This document shows, piece by piece, positions 31,405 through 43,722 of a DNA stretch of 64,000 nucleotides. The DNA lies in the NCBI GenBank assembly GCA_037074765.1, contig JBAMDO010000110.1, positions 1-64,000 on the forward strand, given 5' to 3'. Numbering within the stretch: position 1 is the stretch's first letter; every line of letters begins with the position of its first letter. Position numbers and translations under genes: made by a program. The notes below the pieces were generated by a model that ran no database searches, had not been told where the DNA came from, and saw nothing but the letters and a program-made list of their open reading frames with translations. The stretch is from Mansonella perstans. Taxonomy: Eukaryota > Nematoda > Chromadorea > Rhabditida > Onchocercidae.

Positions 31405-32448
31405 ATGGCTAAGACTGGAGCAAAAGGTTCGAAGAAATCAGCCAAAAAGTCAGGTGGAGCATCAACATCAAAGCAAAAGAAGGCGAAAAAAGTCAAAGTG
31501 AATTTATGAATCTAGTGAAATTTATTTAAATTTATTTCTTTTTTTTACTTGCATTAATTTAAAACTGTTTTAGTTGATTCAGTGGGAAATATCGATTACT
31601 TTGACACAAAAACTAATGTAATCATGATGGTAATATATGTGATTCTATCATATTTGTTTTTCTGTGATATTTTTTTACAGGATCCGAATGCACCGAAACG
31701 AGCGAAGTCAGCTTACATGTTCTGGTTGGTGGAAAATCGTTCACGTATAGCGAAGCCTGGTATGTCTGTCATTGATGTAAGCAAGGCAGCTGGTGTCGAG
31801 TGGGGCAAGGTAAAAGATAAAAGTAAGTATGAGAAGATGGCCAGCCAGGATAAACAACGATATGAAGCGGTTAGTTTTTTTCTTCAGGTTTTATGTTTGG
31901 AATTTGTTTTGTGAGAATTTGAAAAAAATCCTAGTCGCATAACATTAATCAATTTCATATTAATGATTATTTGGTGAATGATAAGAATATTTGTTAGTAG
32001 GAACAATATGCGATTAATCTTAGTAATTAAACAGTCGTATCGGTCAAGTTATGCATCATTAGTTTATCATTATCATTCGCTATGATATTATTTTTTCAAA
32101 GTATACTCATGATATTATATTATATCATGACCCTGAGTTATTTAACCATAATATTATTATCATTTTGTCGCAATTATTGAAAAATGGTAAAAATTCCATT
32201 ATATGATTCTGTTTGATTAATTAATTAATTTTATGATGATGTAAAATATCAGTTATTGTTTTTTAAAAAAAAAAAAGAAAAAAAAGGTAGGATGAAGAGG
32301 GTAAAACAGGGAGAAATTTTGATGTAGATCAAACTCTTTTAGATGAAACCCTTGTAAATGGTAAAACATTAGGTGGAAAACTTTCATTCAATTCAATTAA
32401 TTATTTGTAAATTAATTTCAGGAAAAGAAAAAATACAAGAAGAAATGA
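31405..32448 (+). CDS. Small HMG-box chromatin protein (HMGB/HMG-1 type)
   Basis: Nuclear architectural protein with a single HMG box that bends DNA. It has 102 aa in three exons, 31405-31497, 31681-31869 and 32422-32448, all phase 0. Residues 1-31 form a lysine-rich, Gly/Ser tail (AKTGAKGSKKSAKK). The box covers about residues 32-95 and begins with the diagnostic DPNAPKRAKSAYMFWLVENR, followed by KPGMSVIDVSKAAGVEWGKV and KYEKMASQDKQRYEA. The chain ends in EKKKYKKK without an acidic tail. Size and layout are like the short C. elegans HMG-1.1, but orthology to that gene rather than another HMG-1 member is inferred. The ATG at 31405 gives the basic tail expected for this family. Confidence 0.95.
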
Positions 32449-34009
32449 GATTAAAGAAAAAAATACAAACGATCAGCAATTCTTTTTTCTATTCATTTTA
32501 ATATCTTTTATCATGCGTTTATTTTTAAATTGCTTATTTTAATCATGCTTGATTTTGTCTTAATATAAACAACTTATTTTTCTTTTTTTTCATTCCTCTT
32601 TTTCCTAAAAACTTTTCGATTTTCTTTCAGCAAATTTTTCCCTCATTCCTATCCCTTCCGTCTTTTTTCCCTTTTTTTACACAGTCCAAAATTGTTGTTT
32701 TAAAATTTCATTTTCCTTCTCCCATAATACTTTCATGCAAATTTTAACAAAAGCAAAAACTACGGTTCACCAAAGAATGGCGAACAAATTTAATGGGTTG
32801 CAAAATTCATAGGATCAGAGATTCAGCTTTCAGCACCGACATCTTTCAACATTACTCATACTAAATGCTAAATGCTTAAAAACTTTTAAATTTATCCTTG
32901 CAGTATTTTTTTGCCTAAATTCCTTCTCAATGATCTTGAATTGTATTGATTGCTAACTAATTTGAAAATACCTCAATTTTGGATTTTTGGATGCGTCTCA
33001 TTTAAAAAAACAAAAAAAAAAAAAAAAAAACAGGAAAGAGTAAATGTTATTGAGAAAATTCAGCAGCAGATGTCTTTTGAAATTTTGTTGGAATTGTATT
33101 AAAGTGCATTGATAAAATTACCAATTTGAATATGATAATTGCACTATTCACATATCTCATCATATTTGGCTTGTAACATTCAAACAGGCTACCATTAAAA
33201 TGTGTTTTCAAGTACTGTAACTATTGACATATATTATAGAGCTTAAAGCTATAAAATATATGAGATGGTAAAAAAAAAAAGGAATATTAAGAATTAGCAT
33301 CAGCAGTGGTTAATGTAATACAAAATGCAGGTAGTTATGTGAATTAAGAAAAGCAAAAATGTGTCAAAGCAAAGCGAAAAAAAACGATCTGTGTTACTTT
33401 TTAGTAATAGCAATATTTATTGAAATAATTTATCAAATGAATTCAAACGTTGAATCAATCGATTGGATGCATCCGAGAAAAGCCAATTGAGTTGCAGGTA
33501 TTTTTTGTGAATAGGATCAGGTTCGAAATTTTAGCTCTCTCAATGGAATGCTAACATTTAAATTTTATTCTTTATTCTGTTTGTTGATTGAGAAAATAGG
33601 AAATTTAAATGTAATATTACAAAAGATGTGAACAATTCCACAAGTCACCAATTTTTGTTAACATATCCAGCTGATAGGATTGTCAGCATTATAAGAATAA
33701 GTGCGAAATTGTTCAATTGATGATTGTCAAATTTAAACTATCTCTACTTTGAAGCTTTTTAATGTTATTATTATCATTCTAAAAACAATGACCTGAATGA
33801 TAAGGGTGTAATTTTCATTTGGGAAATATTTTTAAGATGTGCTCGAAGTGATTAAAGTAATTAAGGACATTCATAGTGAAATTAAATTTCTTGATAATGG
33901 ATTCAAGTTTGTAATTGAATTAACGGATTTGCAATTAGCTTACTAGCCATTTATTGGAATTGTTTTTGTAGATGATATGGTGGATGAAGTGTTTTTCAAA
34001 TTTTAAGCT
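32449..34009. other. Intergenic region between the HMG and MAIP1-like genes
   Basis: It contains the 3' flank of the HMG gene, a pyrimidine-rich stretch (about 32570-32690) and A-runs. No exon or RNA gene was recognised. Confidence 0.5.
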
Positions 34010-36641
34010 ATGTCGTTTCGTGTGATTGCTTATCGTTCGATGACTGCAAAATGTCGTCGAGCTATTTGCCAATTTTCAAGCTTTACGCAATCTTCAATTT
34101 CTGGTCATCAGGTATGATTTTTAAGTTTTTTTTCAATTTGTATGCTGTTATTAGCTTTATTTGTTCTAGCTGTCGAAATTACTACTGACATGATGGAATA
34201 ATGTTATAAGCTTAAAATTAAATTGCATAAATAATAAGTAACACTTTAAGCATACCTAAAAAAATGGATTTGATTTAATTCAAATTCTGCCTTCACATAT
34301 GTTATCGAAAATGACAATTTCTTGATGAACTTTATACCAACATTGTTTTGTTCGTAAAGTTATCATTCTACAGCAAAAAAAAAATGACCTCATATTGACC
34401 TAACTTCATGTGGTTCCTGATGTTATTGTTTGCGTGCGTTATTGTACACATACGTCTGCCGTTTGTTACTCTGTGGATGTCTTTCACTTGAACAATAAAA
34501 TCTATTATAGCCTTCATTGATGCATAATTTCATTTCATTGATTTAAAACATTTTAAATCAATAGTTTGATTTAGTATGATAGAATAAGTTCATTACTAAC
34601 AGAATTTGGTTGTTTTGTTTCAGTGAAAAATATATAAAAATTTTTCCAGATATCAGAGCAGAATGTATCAAAAGATAACAATAAATCATTTGTTCTTTTG
34701 GATGAATGTAGATCTGTGATACCGGTTTTTGATTTAAATCGAAGATTAGGGAATGTTTTTGCTCAATTTCGATATCGACATTTTTTCGAAAAGGAATTCA
34801 CTGTTCAAGGCTTTCTCAACGGTGCAATACAGGTGATCATAGCTAATGATAGTGAATAGTTCATTTTTATAAAAATTGATTTGAAAGTGTTTTTGTGAAT
34901 TTCTTTTTGACCAGTGATTATATTTTCAACTTAAAAAGGAAAAAAGATTATCCTAGTATCTAAAAATTAAAACTTTCAAGTTCTATCTTTTAATGACCTT
35001 TTAAAAAATTTATTATATGAAATCATACGTGGTGGCCAGGAAAGCCAGTAAACATATTACTTCTAAAATTTTAGTATTTCTACTATGCATAAAGTTTTAA
35101 GCTATATTCACTTAGCTCTTTCAAGATCGATTTTTCGAGAGACCGGTTAGTGGTGCTTTATAATTTTGATTTCAGCTTTTCAAGATTTATTATTAAAATT
35201 TTCCCTTTTAAAAGCTCTTCCTGTTTCAGGTTTTTTGATATCCTTTCTAAAGCTATATCAGTTATCAGTAGGATTATTTCTAGGCTACTATACTATGTAC
35301 AGATTATGCATAATTACTTTTAAGTAGTGCATAGTTAATTGATTATTGTTGGAAAATGAAAATTCCAGTGCAGATTGGAATTTGTATAAGATTTTACAAA
35401 CTACTGTTACTGCCAGGACATTGGATTGGAATCCCTTTACAAAACTTATAATTTTGCATTATTGCTTTAAAAATTATATTTGATCGCTTGCACAATGCTA
35501 TAACAAATCGATTGGATTATTTCTAGGCTGCTGTTTTATGTGCCAATTACATTCGTCATGGAGATTGGGGAAATTTAAGAAGGATTATGATTGATGAAGC
35601 TGTTTCTGAATTGCAAACGCGATTCGATCCATTTCATATGGAAGATTTCGCATCGTTGCAATTCTCTATTAATGATGTTATTTATTCTGTTATCTGTTCA
35701 TCTTATACATGTGGCAAAATACAACCAAATGGTTTGTTCTTTTTCCATTTATTTGGAATATAATTACTTGTTAGTTCCATATTAGGAGACATTTATATTC
35801 ATTTTTCTTCCTCTTTTGAAAATTAGAAGCCAAAAATTACTACCTTTTTTTTCTGATTATGTTGGCCCGCAAAATCGTTGTAAAACTAAAATGGATAATA
35901 TAAAGCTATATGAATATTTTTTTGAGTAAAAATTTACATAATTCTAGATCTTCAGATTAGATCTGATTGCATATTTTTTCGATTTTTTTTTTTTTTGAAA
36001 CCATTTTTGCAGCTCAGATCTTATGCTTTCATAAATCCGATTAAGGACAATTGGATATTATTTCGTTATTTCAGTTTCTGGATTCCGGTCATTCTTTCCA
36101 CTAAAACATCGAGCTTTTTATTCACAAGCTATCATTTACATCAAGAAGAGCAATATCGATGAAAGTAAAAGTATTGAATATTTGCTAGAAAAGTCACCTC
36201 CTCGGAGCTTACTCATCTGCAACATCACGTAAGCTTTTTATATGCTGTAATCGATTAATTTGTCCAAAAGGAAAATTACTGTGCAACAGCACCAAGAAAT
36301 AGAGAAAAAAAAACTTTGAACGGAAATGACCCTTAGAAGCTAGGAAATTAGGGCAAAAAGCTTGAAATGATACTCAGGATGAAAGAAAGAATATGCGATA
36401 TCGAAAAAGTCTAAAAAGAATGCTACCTTCATTTTACGTTTTACATTTTATCTTTTTTCCATTGGTTTTCTTTTTTTTTTATTTTCTTATCTTTCAAAAT
36501 TACTTTTCTATATTCTGCGAGTAAAATAATCAACAAAAATCACTTCTGGAAGAAACAAAAATCATTTTCAGATTATCGAGAATTTTAAACCCACTTGGGA
36601 TGTGGAAAGTTACCCGAATCAATTTTTTTGACTACCCTTAA
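34010..36641 (+). CDS. Probable mitochondrial MAIP1-like (TIM44-type domain) protein
   Basis: 201 aa in five exons: 34010-34111, 34650-34832, 35527-35731, 36075-36228, 36572-36641, with matching phases and GT-AG borders. The N-terminus (MSFRVIAYRSMTAKCRRAIC) is basic and lacks acids, as in mitochondrial targeting peptides. The middle part has FTVQGFLNGAIQAAVLCANY and GNLRRIMIDEAVSELQ, and the end is LGMWKVTRINFF. This order (a GA-QA helix, a short DWGNLR-M loop, a beta sheet, and a terminal W-x-I/V-x-RI strand) resembles MAIP1, the matrix partner of the m-AAA protease, and more distantly TIM44/MBA1. The identification rests on recalled family patterns and is not certain; the coding model itself is strong. 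Confidence 0.75.
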
Positions 36642-37346
36642 CAATTAAGTGAGTTTAATAGAAATATTTGGGACAGTGTTATTTAAATGCAACGTGCCGT
36701 AAAGATCACTTTCAAGTTTGGATTTCGCGAACAGATTATGTCGTTGTTGTACGACTGAATATGTCAGACTGAATTTGGTTTTTCTAGATTTTTCCTTCGA
36801 TTGTTCATATTGCTTCAGTTTTCAGCTTTCATAAATTTATACCTCAGATAAGCTTTTGATAGCTTTATGACAGTTAATATTTTGCGCGGAACAACAAAAT
36901 TCATATCTTGACTTGATTTCTATTCAGAACTAACGTAATTAGAAATGTTCGGCAATGGAGCACAGTGTTTAGAATACACTACGTAATGCAAACTTCATGA
37001 ATCAAAACTACAGACTAGAATCTTCTATAAAACATTGAATAAAATTAATATAAAAAATTAAAATTATAAAAATTAAGAATTACAGTAAAAAATTCCATAA
37101 CAATTGATCTAACATTACTATTAACTTCATATCTACGATTAATGCTTATGTCGTTCCTCTTCTAGTACCCAGAAAGGGACCTAAGTATCTGCCAAAGTTT
37201 GGATTTAGAGACATTTTATGAAATTTGGAAGATAATATAAAGCCTTTCACTTTCTCTGTCTTAACAAAAATTTGACGAGTTTTACAAGAACTCAATCATA
37301 TTATCCTGTTAAATCTATTTCTCCCTACTTATAAATACAACAATGA
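36642..37346. other. Convergent 3' intergenic region
   Basis: About 700 bp between the ends of the plus-strand MAIP1-like gene and minus-strand EMC3. It should hold both polyadenylation regions. No gene was seen. Confidence 0.5.
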
Positions 37347-39265
37347 TTACTTATTTAATATGAATTGATGTGTAGTCATTTGAAGGGCTTCCCATTCTGC
37401 TTTGAAAGCTTGCTTCGGATCTTGTGGCACTGCCATTGCTGCACCGCTCATCTGATCCTCCATCATCCGAGACTGATCGGCTGCATTATTTTCACCAAGT
37501 ACCAAGGTATAGATTGCTCGTAGACCAAATACATTTAAGAAGTACCATGACGCGGATGATACCCATGCAGCATCCAATGATGCCAGTTCAATTCCTGAGA
37601 AACTTGAATGACAGTGAAATTTCGTTTAATCTCAAAAATTTTCTTTAGAAAATTGAAACTTCAATTTCGTTTCCAAATTTTCATAGTTTCAAAAGCCAGA
37701 GAAACAAGTACATGCGTTTTTTCTCAAGTTTAAAATTTAAAATGGTAAAACTGAATATGGTAAAACTGAATATTGCTTCATTTGAAATTAGAAACAAGCC
37801 ATTATAATTTCGAAACCTCTTTGAAGCATTGGTTTAAACCTTAGCGTGAGTGGAAATGGAACTCGCGTTGTCACGAAACCACTGAACGTCCAGTTTATCC
37901 AACCACCAATGACAATCATAGGTAAAACGTTCAACAAATTACCCTTTAAAAGAGAGAGAGGAAGTCTTTTCCAGCAATTTATGTTTAATAAAATAGCATT
38001 TTATAATTTAATCAAATATAAGTTATAAAACAACAAGAAGATACATCATGGGATTTCCAAACATGGATTTTACGAAAACTTGGTAACTTTACACGCCAAC
38101 AATTAGATCCTAACTACACTATCTTCAATAATTTCATTAAAATCAGAAATAAAGTGCATTTTGCATACATTTTCATTAACACTGAAAGATATTTTATTGA
38201 TCTTTTGAAAGACACTTAGAGAATTATTTCTTGAAAAGTTCAAATGAAACAACATCATCAGCTCAAACATCAGCAATTAAGTAAATTAGTACCAAGTTCA
38301 AACTAATGTTGTTTCAATTTGATAGAGTGTAATTTGGTACAAAGTAATAAATTAGGACAAAAAACCTTTAACATATCCGTCATCATTGTTGGATCGGCCA
38401 TAGGATTCTGCATCTGTGATGGTCGCCGCATGCCCTAAAAAATCAAAGTGCTTTCTAGTGGTAAGCAATCATGTCAATAATGTTTGCTTTGAAGCTGTAT
38501 CTATGATATCTTTAATGAATTTCATTTATTGATTGTGGACTTTCTGATAAGTTTTCTAATCGCAGACCTACGCTTCTTAATTAATAAATGGTCCCAGTAG
38601 AGCTTTGTTCTCCATAAGGTTTCAAAATTTCATCCACACTTTTCTCAAACAAAACGAAATGCTAATCCGAGCATTGATACCAAACAGTGATAACAATAAT
38701 TATCATCGCCATAATAATAAGTTTAAAAAAAACCTAACCTTTGTTATATACCCGTTTTCTTCATTTAGCAAAAAGTTTTTCCGCATATTAAACGATGCTT
38801 TCGGTAAGAATCGTCCATTTTCTCGTAATAATCGAGAACGTATCAAATATTGGCTGCAAATTGCAGAACAAAAAATAATTTCAATAAATAGACAAGAAAA
38901 TTTAATAAAATGCAATGATGACCAGTAAATTCGGAACTGACAAGTAAAGCATACGAATACACAACAGAAATATTATGGGATGATATCATGAATTTAATAA
39001 AAAATAAAATTAGATGGAGAAACTTGAAACTAACTGACGTATAGCAAGTTACTCAGTAAATCAAACATTACGAATATCATTAATTAATTGTTAATTGCTA
39101 ATATTAGAAAAGTGACCTATCCCGAACTTGCTGCAACTCCAACTTCTTTCTGCTTGTGAATATTAAAGCTACATAATGTCGCAATACTCCAACCAAAAAT
39201 GTAATCAGGATAACTGGCAGAAAAACCCATGTTCGGATTGCTGGATCAAGAAGCAATTCTGTCAT
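37347..39265 (-). CDS. EMC3: ER membrane protein complex subunit 3 (EMC3/TMEM111)
   Basis: Core, Oxa1/YidC-related subunit of the ER membrane complex, which inserts tail-anchored and multipass proteins. It has 235 aa in five exons in reading order: 39265-39117, 38853-38739, 38434-38366, 37943-37817, 37594-37347. The start [17 protein letters not shown] matches the family start closely. TM1 follows ([19 protein letters not shown]), then [40 protein letters not shown] (into TM2), [20 protein letters not shown], and [20 protein letters not shown] (TM3). The tail [17 protein letters not shown] is also typical. The chain is slightly shorter than the human one (about 260 aa), losing the basic loop after TM1 and part of the C-terminal tail. 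It lies third in a minus-strand series after UXT and CENPX. Confidence 0.96.
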
Positions 39266-39921
39266 ATCGATAAAAACAGTTCACAGCTATTCATCGACTT
39301 TAATAATTACCGACCTGAAAGCGAATTACAAAAAAAAAAGCGAAACTCATTCAGCTAACTTGGAACTTACTGATGATCTTTATGTCATAAAATCCTTTGA
39401 ATATTTCGCCAAATTACTCCTATAAGATAAGTTTCAACTGCTAAGAAAATGGAGTAATAATGATGTAACATTTTATTTCATGGTTTTTATTTCACTTATT
39501 CTCGAAATTAACAATGATTATTTAGACGTAATATAACGTCATTTAATTCCTAGATCACAGTATTCTGTCAAAGAATCACTAAGATGCTTAGTGACGAACA
39601 CTCGGTAGCTAGTGGTAAATGGTATCTCAAGATGCTTTAATAAATCATATATTTTAAACCATCTAAATAAAACAAAAATATAAAACCTAAATTGAAAGAA
39701 CCGAATCACGTCAAACTCCAGCTATCATATTATTTTTTGTTCAAATTCACAAAACCACAAGTAATTAGAGATATTAATTAGGCAAAAAACCATTCATTGA
39801 ATAGCAAAACAAATTGAAAATGAATTTTTATAAAAATTTCACTGAGCAAAACAATTAGCATGTATTCATAAATTAAAATCAAAAAATGATTGCGGCAGAA
39901 TTCTGTGCAAATTTTCGAGCA
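39266..39921. other. Spacer between CENPX-like gene and EMC3
   Basis: About 650 bp of AT-rich sequence on the path of a possible polycistronic minus-strand transcript. No exon was recognised. Confidence 0.4.
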
Positions 39922-40568
39922 TTACACGTTCTGAACAATTTTCTTCAGCATTGGTAGCACTTCTGAAAAAAACAAATGAAAATTAAACAGTTCCAAAATC
40001 AAACTAAATTTTGCAAAATAAAAGCAATTTTTCAGTGTTCAAAGTAAACAAACTGAGAGGTTATAGTCAGAGATAAATCTATTCATTAAACATAAACAAT
40101 TAAACTGCTTGAAATGAATAAAAAAATTCATAAACAGAAATAAAGAATAGATTCTGATCTGATTCATTATGTATAACTGAAACGTAACTGAAAATGTAAC
40201 TATGGCTAATGAGTGCATATATAATGAATATACAGAATTCATAATCAAATTATTGGAAAAAAATCTGGTAATCTTTAACCTTTTAGACTGACCTCTAATT
40301 AATCACTAATTTGTAATAATCTACAGTCATTGGTAAATCGTAAGTCATTAGCAAAATTATAACTTTTACAAAGATAAACAATTTCAAAACTTAACTATTT
40401 TCATAAACAATTGAAAAAAGCGCACCTGTACAACATTTCTTTCACAATTTCTGTTACAACTTTTGATAAAACATATACGACATCGCTGGGAAATGAATCA
40501 ACTGCATTTTTGTGGCATAAAAGCAGACATCGCCGAACTGTTGCTTCAGAGATTGTCCGAGTTCTCAT
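39922..40568 (-). CDS. CENPX: CENPX/MHF2-like small histone-fold protein (model incomplete)
   Basis: CENP-X pairs with CENP-S at kinetochores and with FANCM in DNA repair. Two minus-strand pieces look coding. The first, 40568-40426, starts MRTRTISEATVRRCLLLCHK, continues DSFPSDVVYVLSKVVTEIVK and ends EMLYR with a good GTGCGC donor. The last, 39962-39922, reads EVLPMLKKIVQNV and a stop. The first resembles helix 1 and the central helix of the histone fold, and the last resembles the final EKVLPQLL helix of CENP-X. Their phases do not join directly (2 against 1), so a short middle exon for the QA-x-ED loop is missing from this model; I could not place it. An unrelated small histone-fold protein is the alternative. 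Confidence 0.5.
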
Positions 40569-41485
40569 TATCTAAGCACACTATAAAATATGAAAAGAAA
40601 AAAAAAGCGATAGAACATTCCATTCTTGAATTTAAAATTAAGGAAAAATATTCTCTGCAAAACATTTCTATTATATTTACAGATATTTCATATAATTCGA
40701 GATACTTCGAAAGAATAAATCGAAATTTTGGATAACAACAAAAGTTGCATTGCTAGAACGCACAGACTGAAAATTAATTTTTTATTTAAAGCTATGTGAC
40801 AGAATGAAAGATATAAACATTATGTGTAAACATTTCAACACAGTTGTTCGGATTACTCCGGTTGGTCTGACTGATATTATATTAATAACACTAACTTCAT
40901 ACGAAAACGATAACAATAATTAGTCCGAGATAGTCGGCTAATGTTACACGCACGTTATTGATTTATGGCAGCATACATAATCAATAATTGAGATCGAGCA
41001 ATAAAAATCTCGATGACCGCAAGCTACAATTCCAAATTAATCAGTGACAGTAAACAACACTCGGCATTTCCACCAGATAATAGAAGAAGCGAGATATCAG
41101 GTATCAGTCGCCCTCCTGCACCGAAATTCCCAGAAATCTCACCAATAAAAAAGTATTTCACCATCCTTCACGAGCCATCTAATCCACGACAAACACTTCG
41201 AAGAAAAATTCGTTACACTGATTGACATCTGAAAAATGCATTGCAAAGGTCCAGATTCTAAAGATAATAATAAAAGAGCTATTTATTCTATTTTAACTAC
41301 GCTCTCAGATAGCAATACCAAAGACGCAATACCAAGGGCACAGCAACAACAGTTTCAAAAATAAATCGAAATTTATAGGAAGCAACAAATTGAGCATAAA
41401 TTCAGTATTATCTTTATAATTCAGTATTATCTTTTTTTTTTTTTTTTTTTTTTGAACCAGTGAAAAATACATACTTTTTGAGAAA
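40569..41485. other. Spacer between UXT and CENPX-like gene
   Basis: Apart from the plus-strand frame 41013-41225, listed separately, nothing coding was recognised. A run of 20 or more T lies at about 41431-41453. Confidence 0.4.
41013..41225 (+). CDS. Possible small proline-rich ORF
   Basis: A 70-codon single-exon frame (about 24% charged, proline-rich middle RPPAPKFPEISPIKKYF, end TLRRKIRYTD). Its composition is richer than the surrounding A/T-rich spacer and unlike the usual Phe/Lys/Ile noise frames. It lies on the strand opposite the UXT-CENPX-EMC3 series. No family is recognised, and no splice sites or upstream signal support expression, so it may equally be chance. Confidence 0.2.
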   Translation: MTASYNSKLISDSKQHSAFPPDNRRSEISGISRPPAPKFPEISPIKKYFTILHEPSNPRQTLRRKIRYTD

Positions 41486-42655
41486 TCACAAGTTTTCAAG
41501 TTGTTTTACAGAAGATAGTACCAGATGCATCCTCGCACGTATCGAATGCGCTTCGCGTTCGTAGGATGCAGCGCGTTCATTTAATAGATCAATTTTCTTC
41601 GCAATAAAATCCTGCAAGAAATCTTTACATAAATGGATAAAAATTTCTTTTAGTAAAATTTCAAATCCCAATATGAACTGTGAGAAAAAAGAGAGAAAAC
41701 ATTACAATGGAAACATCAATAAAATTGTGTCGTAAAATTATCAATTGAGTTTCAACTTCCTCAACTAAAATCACTTACTTCTGCTCGTTTCAAAGTTAAT
41801 TCAGCATAGATATCATCTAACAGTTTCACGATAACATGATCCCATTTATCACTGCAACGACAGAAAATTATTTAACAATGATTTGCTCATTTCAACAAAA
41901 TCAATTTTCCGATATCTACTATACATTATTCATGTATTTCTTATCAGTCAAAATGACTGTTGTAAATAATTTTAATTTCAATAATCGAAAAAAAACCACT
42001 CGAAAAATTTTTTCCTATATAATTGACTATTGAACAAAAGAGCAAAGCTGATATGATTATATATATAAATGTTAAAATCTATCACCAGAAACTAACATCA
42101 CTGCCTCACAAAAGATATTTTTACCAATATTCATCTGTGTTTTCAGTGGTTCTTCAGAATCCAATTCCTAAAGCTTTTTACAAGAGAAAATGATGATAAG
42201 AACATGATAATTTGAAACAGAAAATTAAAAAATCCTTTCAAGACCTAAATTCCAGATTTGAAAAAAAAAATTACCATAAACTTATTCGTGAAAAAGAAAC
42301 TTAACTAGTATCTACTAAATGACATATTTTTGTGACCTACGTAACAAGATTCATTCAATGTTAGCAACATTTATGTTCATTAAGGATAAAATAAACTGAT
42401 CAATTTATTAAAATAATCTCTTAAAAATGATTACTAAAAAATTACTCTGATACTTAACAAACAATTTCAACAATCTTGAAATTTTTTTTCTTTTGAACTA
42501 ACCTTAATTTTATTAATGAAGAGTAATAGTGTTTCATACTCTTTCACTTCATCCACAATACAATTTAACACTTTAATCATTTCGTTATAATCGGATTGTA
42601 GCCTTTCTATCGCAAATTTACGATATTTCTCGCATAACTCATCTTTTTCCTTCAT
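41486..42655 (-). CDS. UXT: UXT-type alpha prefoldin subunit
   Basis: UXT is an alpha-class prefoldin-like cochaperone found with URI, PDRG1 and RPB5 in the PAQosome/R2TP complex. It has 137 aa in five exons in reading order: 42655-42503, 42167-42125, 42104-42086, 41851-41779, 41621-41486 as far as the ORF end, with the final acceptor placing the exon start at 41611. The first helix reads KYRKFAIERLQSDYNEMIKV, the hairpin core has LKTQMNIGSDVSF and DDIYAELTL, and the second helix has DFIAKKIDLLNERAASYERE. These align with human UXT almost without gaps. Exon 3 is only 19 nt, and its phases (1 in, 2 out) are needed to join its neighbours. The acceptor TATTGCAG ends 7 nt before the ATG, as expected for spliced-leader addition. 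Confidence 0.9.
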
Positions 42656-42662
42656 TTCAAGC

Positions 42663-42670
42663 CTGCAATA
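42663..42670 (-). promoter_or_regulatory. Probable spliced-leader acceptor of UXT
   Basis: The minus strand reads TATTGCAG/GCTTGAA-ATG, a nematode 3' splice consensus 7 nt before the start codon with no matching upstream coding exon. Confidence 0.6.
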
Positions 42671-43396
42671 CTAGCCAATTAATCTATTGCTAATACAGTG
42701 GATAAGTTGAAGTAATTTACAATGAAAAAATTTAGTTTCATTTAATTTATTTTTTCTATAGCTTATTCGAAGATTCTACGACATATGCGTACGTAAATTT
42801 GCGAGCGATATTCACGCAAAAAGAAATTTGATATACCAAAAATTGATTCAGAATCATTTTTCTTTAAATTTTCAACATTTTTCCCTCATACAGATGATTA
42901 TACCGCGATGTACGATTTTGTTTTAGTAATCGAATAAGCCAAAAATCGCATCATGCAAAACACTGCAGGTTTATTTACTTGCACCATCAATTTATGCTAG
43001 AGATGGTCGTCGTATATGACAGAATAAAATCCTGCTACTGCTCTCGAGGAATTCTCGAGATAGGATCAGTCTTCTTGACTAATTTCTGGTTTACCGGGGC
43101 GCTTAATAGTTAAACCTTACTCAATGATTGCATACCCCATATTTTCAGCGATATTTATTATAATAAAACCTCATTTCACTCTCCAAATGCCTAGCACGTA
43201 CCTAACACATGACCTTACATCACTCGTCATTACAAACTACGCAATTCACGTTTCAGCAGGTGTTCTTTCCACGGTTCATATTCAAGTTGCAATTGTGCTT
43301 TTATTATGTCGCTTGAGAAATATGAAGTGACAATCGTGTGGTGCGCTCGTTTACTTCTGCTTTTAACTTATTTGTACTCCTTGTTTAAGTTCATGT

Positions 43397-43709
43397 TTAA
43401 CTTAATTATCACTGTATTTATCCAGATTTCTCAATCCGGAAATCTGGATAACAAATTAGCATTCCGGTTAATTTATTAAAAGAAACGTTTGAGAGATGAT
43501 CATAGTTATTCGTGATTGTATCTTGACGTTTTACTTAATTATCACACGTTTTACTTAATTATCACTCTATTTAACCAGATTTGCTACCGATATTCTTCCG
43601 TTCAACTATTATTTTGTTCCGGAAATCTGCATAACGTATTAACATTCCGGTTAATTTACCAAAAGAAACGTTTAAGAGATGATTGTAGTTATTCATGATT
43701 CTATCATAC
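43397..43709 (+). repeat. Diverged direct duplication in the promoter of the phosducin-like gene
   Basis: Copy 1 (about 43397-43526) and copy 2 (about 43549-43709) share AACTTAATTATCACT/TACTTAATTATCACT starts, CCGGAAATCTG, CATTCCGGTTAATTTA, AAAAGAAACGTTT and AGAGATGAT. Copy 2 carries about 30 extra bases in its first third. Both TACTTAATTATCAC units at 43530-43565 also repeat. Copy 2 ends 13 bp before the start codon. Confidence 0.85.
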
Positions 43710-43712
43710 TAA

Positions 43713-43720
43713 TCTTCCAG
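43713..43720 (+). promoter_or_regulatory. Probable spliced-leader acceptor of the phosducin-like gene
   Basis: TCTTCCAG ends 2 nt before ATG 43723, in the position expected for trans-splicing; no upstream coding exon was found. Confidence 0.6.
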
Positions 43721-43722
43721 AT

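Larger units (their letters stand above)
42656..43722. promoter_or_regulatory. Divergent promoter region between UXT (-) and the phosducin-like gene (+)
   Basis: The head-to-head arrangement leaves 1,067 bp to drive both genes. It contains a less A/T-rich part (about 43000-43110) and a direct duplication ending just before the plus-strand start codon, listed separately. Short frames here are not convincing. Confidence 0.6.

Noticed and set aside
40463..40735. Plus-strand frame of 90 codons
   Set aside because: It is antisense to the CENPX-like first exon and continues into lysine/isoleucine-rich noise.
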